Below, piece by piece: positions 60,551 through 64,000 of a stretch of 64,000 nt of DNA; position 1 is the stretch's first letter; every line of letters starts with the position of its first letter. The notes beneath the pieces are model-generated. The model was given only the letters and a program-made list of their open reading frames with translations, was not told where the DNA came from and made no database searches. The position numbers and the translations under genes are program-made. Origin of the DNA: UBA4093 sp036676455 (GTDB lineage Bacteria; Cyanobacteriota; Sericytochromatia; S15B-MN24; UBA4093); the NCBI GenBank assembly GCA_036676455.1, contig JAKFCW010000117.1:1-64000 (forward strand), given 5' to 3'.

Positions 60551-61783
60551 TTAGAAGCTCAAGGTCTTGTCGGTGTTGACGGGCTGGCCGCCCTGCCACT
60601 TCCAGACGACATAGCTCGCCGCCATGACGTCGCCGTTCTCGTCAAGGTCCACCGTACCGGAGGCCCCTTCATAGTCGAAGTCGGTTCCGGCCTTGATCTT
60701 GGCGACGGAGTCCTTGAACCCGTCCGCGCCGAAGCCGTTCTGCTGGGTGCCCCCCTTCGAGACGGCAATCAAGTTTTGTTGGACCGCCGCGGAGGTGTTG
60801 GCGCCTCCCTGGACCATGGCGAGGGCGAGCAGCATGGTGGCGTCGTAAGTGTTCTCCGTGAAGTAGCCCGCATCCTCGCCGAACCGCTGCTTGTAAGCTG
60901 CATGGAAGGCGGCGAGGTGGGCTCCGTCGGAGACCGGGTAGGTGCCGGTCATGGCCTCGAGTTTGGTCGCGTCGCTGATATTCTCCGCGAAAGTCGCATC
61001 CTTGAAGGATTCCGAGAAGTACCAGGGCAGGCTTCCGAACTGGTCCTGGGCTTTGGCCCAGTCACCGAAGAGTTTGGCTCCGTCGACCGTATAGCCGATC
61101 ACGGCGATGGCCGTGGCGTCGCCGATCTGAGACTTGAATGCGCTGTAATCCGGGGCGTCGGAGTCTCCGTAGTTGATCTTCACCGCCGTGTGCCCGGCGT
61201 GGGAGGCGAAGTCGGCGGCGAGGACCTCGGCGAAGGGGCTGCCGTAGGTGTTGTCCCGGTAGAAGATCGCGAGTTTGCTCTTGCCGTCCTGACGGATCAG
61301 CTTCGAGAGGGCCTTGCCCTGGATGGCGTCCGAGGCGATCGTGCGGAAAAACTGGCCCCCGTCGTCAAACGTCGTGAGGGCCGACGAGGTCGTCGAGGGC
61401 CCGATGGCCGGAATGCCCGCCGCCTTGAAGACCTGCTCGACGGCCGCCTTGGCAATCCCGCTGTAAAAGGGGCCGATCACCGCCACGACGCCCTTGCCCT
61501 TCAGTTCCTGGGCTGCCGCGACGCCACTTGCGATTTCTCCGGCATCGTCCTTGACCAGGAGTTCCAGTTGCTTGCCATTGACTCCCCCGGCGGCGTTGAT
61601 CTGCTCGATTGCCAGCTTGGCGCTGTTCAAGCCCCCCTGTCCGAGGCTGGCGTCTCCGCCGGTCAGCGGAGCGATGAAGCCGATCTTGATCGTGTCGGTC
61701 GCCGAAACGTCTTTCCCGGGGGTGGGACAGCCCACCAGCAACAGGCTCATGGCTCCGGGGACGAGATAGCGAAGTCTTTTCAT
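60551..61783 (-). CDS. LivJ-type periplasmic binding lipoprotein 2
   Basis: The 410-residue lipoprotein (lipobox LLVGC) is homologous throughout to the next gene product, with DTIKIGFIAPLTGGDASLGQGGLNSAKLAIEQINAAGGVNGKQLELL and YRDNTYGSPFAEVL. The binding-pocket segments differ (SSALTTFDDGGQFF against TTAFSQVDDGGVFF), so ligands may differ. ATG 61783 follows AAGGAG. It is the first gene of the sensory operon. A hairpin lies in its leader. Confidence 0.9.
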   Translation of the reverse strand: MKRLRYLVPGAMSLLLVGCPTPGKDVSATDTIKIGFIAPLTGGDASLGQGGLNSAKLAIEQINAAGGVNGKQLELLVKDDAGEIASGVAAAQELKGKGVVAVIGPFYSGIAKAAVEQVFKAAGIPAIGPSTTSSALTTFDDGGQFFRTIASDAIQGKALSKLIRQDGKSKLAIFYRDNTYGSPFAEVLAADFASHAGHTAVKINYGDSDAPDYSAFKSQIGDATAIAVIGYTVDGAKLFGDWAKAQDQFGSLPWYFSESFKDATFAENISDATKLEAMTGTYPVSDGAHLAAFHAAYKQRFGEDAGYFTENTYDATMLLALAMVQGGANTSAAVQQNLIAVSKGGTQQNGFGADGFKDSVAKIKAGTDFDYEGASGTVDLDENGDVMAASYVVWKWQGGQPVNTDKTLSF

Positions 61784-61831
61784 TCCGGGCTCCTTGGTTT
61801 GAGGGCAGCGGTCGTGACAGGTAAACGGAAA

Positions 61832-61877
61832 GGCAAGCAAGCGTAGGTCACGTCGCTGGACCAAAGGCTTGCTTGCC
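61832..61877 (-). terminator. Hairpin between glcD and the sensory operon
   Basis: GGCAAGCAAGC (61832-61842) pairs perfectly with GCTTGCTTGCC (61867-61877) around a 24-base loop. No T-run follows in the minus direction. It may be a weak terminator of glcD or a leader structure of the binding-protein gene. A minus-strand -35/-10-like pair (TTGATA near 61905) lies just upstream. Confidence 0.45.
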
Positions 61878-61925
61878 ATTCTGTTCCCGGATTACCGGAA
61901 TAATATCAAGTGAAACGGGGTTCGC

Positions 61926-63356
61926 TTACTGGGAGCCTCCGAGGATGCCCAGCCGCGGGGTCTCGCGGCAACTCGACGGGGTGGGCAGCAGTTTGCCGGG
62001 ATTCATCCGCTCGGCCGGGTCCAGGGCCATGCGCACGCGGCGCATGGCGGCGAGGTCCTCGGGGGCGAACATGCGGGCCATGTGTTCCTGCTTCTCGACG
62101 CCGATGCCGTGTTCGCCGCTCAGCGAGCCTCCGGCTTCCAGGCAGACGTCCAGGATGGCGGATCCGGCGGCCAGCACGCGCTGGACCTGCTCGGGGTCGC
62201 GTTCGTCGAAGAGGATGACGGGGTGGAGGTTGCCGTCTCCGGCGTGGAAGACGTTGGCGATGCGCAGGCCGAAGCGGTCCGCGATCTCGGAGATGCGGGA
62301 GAGCACGCGGGGCAGCTGGGTCCGGGGGATGACGCCGTCCTGGGTGACCTTGGAGGGGGCGAGGCGGCCGACGGCTCCGATGGCTTTCTTGCGGGCGGTC
62401 CAGAGTCGCTCGCGCTCGGCGTCGTCCTTGGCAATGCGGAGGTCGCGGGCGCCGGCGGCGCGGCAGAGAGCGATCGCTCGTTCGGCTTGCGTGTCGAGTC
62501 CGGCCTCCAGGCCGTCGAGTTCGAGGATGAGCACGGCGCCGGCGTCCTGGGGGAAGCCGAAGGCGAAGGCGGCTTCGACGGCGGCGACGATGGTCTGGTC
62601 CATCATCTCGAGGGCGGCCGGGATGATGCCCGAGGCGATCAGGCTGGAGACGGCGCGGGAGGCCTCCTCGACCGTCTCGAAGGCGGCGAGCATGGTGCGG
62701 ACCGCCGGAGGGTTCGGGGTCAGCCTGAGGAGCATGCGGGTGACGATGCCGAGGGTGCCCTCCGAGCCGACGAAGAGGCCCATGAGGTCGTAGCCTGGGG
62801 CGTCCTCGGCGGGGCCTCCCAGCCAGACGGTCTCGCCGTCGGGGGTGACGACCTCGAGGCCGAGCACGTGGTTGGTGGTGACGCCGTACTTGAGGGTATG
62901 CGGGCCGCCGGCGTTCTCGGCGACGTTGCCGCCCAGCGTGCATGCGGACTGGCTGGACGGGTCGGGGGCGAAGTGGAGGGCGTGCGGCTTGGCGGCCTGG
63001 CTGAGCTTGAGGTTGACGACGCCGGCCTCGACCAGGGCGGAGCGGTTGAGGGGATCGATGGCGAGGATGCGGGTCATGCGGGTGAGGGCGATCATGATGC
63101 CGCCTTCGGGCGCCATGCAGCCGCCGGAGAGGCCGGTGCCGGCGCCGCGCGGGATGACGGGCATGCCGTGCTTGGCGGCGATGCGCATGAGGGCGGCGAC
63201 GTCCTCGGTGTGGCGGGGCAGGACGACGACGTCGGGGCGTCCGCGCGCGATGGTGAAGGCGTCGGCGTCGTAGACCAAGCGTTCATGTGGCTTCGCGAGG
63301 ACGCCCTCCGCGCCCAGCGCGGAACGGAGGTCGGCGAGGAGGTCAGGGACGTTCAC
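61926..63356 (-). CDS. glcD: Glycolate oxidase catalytic FAD subunit GlcD
   Basis: The 476-residue flavoprotein oxidises glycolate or D-lactate. It has VIPRGAGTGLSGGCMAPEGG near 75-95, GGNVAENAGGPHTLKYG near 138-154, NVFHAGDGNLHPVILFDE and GEHGIGVEKQEHM near the C-terminus. The start is GTG 63356, which overlaps the upstream small gene by 14 bases. D-lactate dehydrogenases share this fold; GlcE and GlcF at 50-52.5 kb favour glycolate. Confidence 0.92.
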   Translation of the reverse strand: MNVPDLLADLRSALGAEGVLAKPHERLVYDADAFTIARGRPDVVVLPRHTEDVAALMRIAAKHGMPVIPRGAGTGLSGGCMAPEGGIMIALTRMTRILAIDPLNRSALVEAGVVNLKLSQAAKPHALHFAPDPSSQSACTLGGNVAENAGGPHTLKYGVTTNHVLGLEVVTPDGETVWLGGPAEDAPGYDLMGLFVGSEGTLGIVTRMLLRLTPNPPAVRTMLAAFETVEEASRAVSSLIASGIIPAALEMMDQTIVAAVEAAFAFGFPQDAGAVLILELDGLEAGLDTQAERAIALCRAAGARDLRIAKDDAERERLWTARKKAIGAVGRLAPSKVTQDGVIPRTQLPRVLSRISEIADRFGLRIANVFHAGDGNLHPVILFDERDPEQVQRVLAAGSAILDVCLEAGGSLSGEHGIGVEKQEHMARMFAPEDLAAMRRVRMALDPAERMNPGKLLPTPSSCRETPRLGILGGSQ

Positions 63357-63471
63357 GTCGGTTCTTTTGGGGGTCTTTGACCAGGCGATAGCCGACGTAG
63401 ACCATGGCTCCCAGCGAGACGGGCGCGATGACGTACGAGAGTCCGATCAAGACGGTGAGTAGCTGATCCAT
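63343..63471 (-). CDS. Small membrane protein (42 aa) upstream of glcD
   Basis: The 42-residue frame reads MDQLLTVLIGLSYVIAPV, then SLGAMVYVGYRLVKDPQKNRRERP: one or two close membrane helices and a basic tail. The ATG abuts the TAA of the preceding microgene (TAA-ATG) and its stop lies inside glcD, so all three are coupled. The length is well below usual gene-calling limits; support is the coupling and the clean hydrophobic pattern. Confidence 0.65.
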   Translation of the reverse strand: MDQLLTVLIGLSYVIAPVSLGAMVYVGYRLVKDPQKNRRERP

Positions 63472-63570
63472 TTACTTGCGCAGGCAGTCGAGGTGGGTGT
63501 TTCCCTCGAGTCCTTTCGCCGACTTCTGGGTCGCCAGGATCGCCTGGCGGCAACGTGTGCAGATGGTCAT
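63472..63570 (-). CDS. Cys-rich microprotein (32 aa)
   Basis: The 32-residue product begins MTICTRCRQAILATQ and ends THLDCLRK, giving a CxxC and a third Cys, with no fourth. It could bind zinc or an iron-sulfur cluster, perhaps as a dimer. AAGGAGG stands seven bases before the ATG, a strong ribosome site. It lies directly downstream of a Fur-box-like palindrome. Confidence 0.65.
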   Translation of the reverse strand: MTICTRCRQAILATQKSAKGLEGNTHLDCLRK

Positions 63571-63597
63571 GAGATCCTCCTTTCCGCCTCTCGCCCT

Positions 63598-63625
63598 ATT
63601 CTACCCTATTTGAGAATAATTCTCT
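63598..63625 (-). promoter_or_regulatory. Promoter overlapped by a Fur-box-like palindrome
   Basis: TGAGAAT-A-ATTCTCT (63611-63625) is a 7-1-7 palindrome with one mismatch, very close to the classic Fur site TGAGAATNATTCTCA. A minus-strand -10 TAGAAT (complement of 63598-63603) lies seven bases downstream, so the palindrome covers the -35 region. It should control the two microgenes and glcD. Confidence 0.55.
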
Positions 63626-63660
63626 GCATGGCCTCGGAGGATTCCAAAGGAGGTCCCGCG

Positions 63661-64000
63661 TCAGCGGCGGGGCAGGCTGGCTTCGCGCAGGGGGCGGATC
63701 AGGGCGCCGATTTGCTCGCGAAAGCCGCGGGGTTCGACGTCGAAGCGGCGGCGCATCTCGGTGTTGTCGCAGGTCTGGGACTGCGTCAGCAAGAAGAGCT
63801 GGTCCGGCGTGACGGGCAGGTCGGGCAGCGCGCGCGACACCCATGGCAAAAGCCATTCGACGGCCTGGGCGGGGACGTGGATCCGGAAGCGGTCGGTGCC
63901 GAGTGCCTGGGTCAGGGCCTTGAGCATGTCGTCGAAGGTGAGGCGATCGCTGCCCGCGAGGCAAATCGTGTCGTTGCGCACGTCCTCCCTCACGACGGCC
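63661..64000 (-). CDS. NAD(P)-binding epimerase/NDUFA9-like protein, C-terminal part
   Basis: The frame is open from the window edge to a stop at 63661. The last 113 or so residues read VREDVRNDTICLAGSDRLTFDDMLKALTQALG and RRRFDVEPRGFREQIG, the C-terminal region of atypical extended SDRs related to the NDUFA9 subunit of complex I (NmrA/epimerase type). The Rossmann half is outside the window, so the assignment is tentative. Confidence 0.65.
   Translation of the reverse strand, partial: AVVREDVRNDTICLAGSDRLTFDDMLKALTQALGTDRFRIHVPAQAVEWLLPWVSRALPDLPVTPDQLFLLTQSQTCDNTEMRRRFDVEPRGFREQIGALIRPLREASLPRR

Overview
The window is GC-rich (roughly two thirds G+C by eye) bacterial chromosome, densely coded, with no rRNA, tRNA, CRISPR array, insertion sequence or phage module that I can see. 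A TonB-dependent receptor, many lipoproteins and periplasmic binding proteins point to a two-membrane (diderm) cell. The octamer GCGATCGC (the cyanobacterial HIP1 palindrome) occurs about 34 times by my manual count, against two or three expected. The cytochrome b has its haem histidines at exactly the cytochrome b6 positions. No photosynthesis gene is present. I infer a non-photosynthetic relative of Cyanobacteria (Sericytochromatia or Melainabacteria type), but a marker-gene tree is needed to settle this.

Layout. 0-1.9 kb: partial acyl-CoA dehydrogenase, TorD-like chaperone, XapX microprotein. 2-14.7 kb: a complete purine-to-allantoate route: 8-oxoguanine deaminase, xanthine dehydrogenase with its two maturation factors (pucCEDAB order), membrane urate hydroxylase PuuD, UraH, UraD, allantoinase and allantoicase, plus a DUF6986 enzyme. 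The two arms are divergent from a 305-base region with operator-like palindromes. 14.7-22.4 kb: molybdenum cofactor synthesis (moaA, moeA, moeB-rhodanese, moaD, moaE, moaC, mogA) and molybdate uptake (modABC), which supply xanthine dehydrogenase. 22.5-24.3 kb: ketopantoate reductase and an isoaspartyl peptidase/asparaginase. 24.6-45.6 kb: accessory region of lipoproteins (a glycosidase, a C45-like protein, an M28 peptidase), an acyl-CoA carboxylase beta subunit, aminopeptidase P, an AarF/UbiB kinase, several unknown proteins without signal peptides, an orphan sugar-binding protein, a diguanylate cyclase with a STAS partner, QueG, and a signal-peptide-less subtilase behind a sigma-28-like promoter. 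45.7-49.1 kb: SDR reductase, Rieske protein and a cytochrome b-c fusion.

50-63.6 kb, all on the minus strand: glycolate oxidase subunits at both ends (glcD at 62-63.4 kb, glcEF at 50-52.5 kb) enclose a seven-gene sensory operon: two LivJ-type binding lipoproteins without a transporter, a TonB receptor, a membrane PP2C phosphatase, a chemoreceptor-like protein, a SiaB/RsbW-like kinase and a STAS protein. A paralogous STAS protein is coupled to the diguanylate cyclase at 42-43 kb, so the partner switch may govern c-di-GMP. Upstream of glcD are two microgenes behind a Fur-box-like palindrome. Purine breakdown ends in ureidoglycolate, which would give glyoxylate; glycolate oxidase also yields glyoxylate; and PuuD (C-terminal cytochrome c) and the bc complex could share the respiratory chain. 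These metabolic links are inference.
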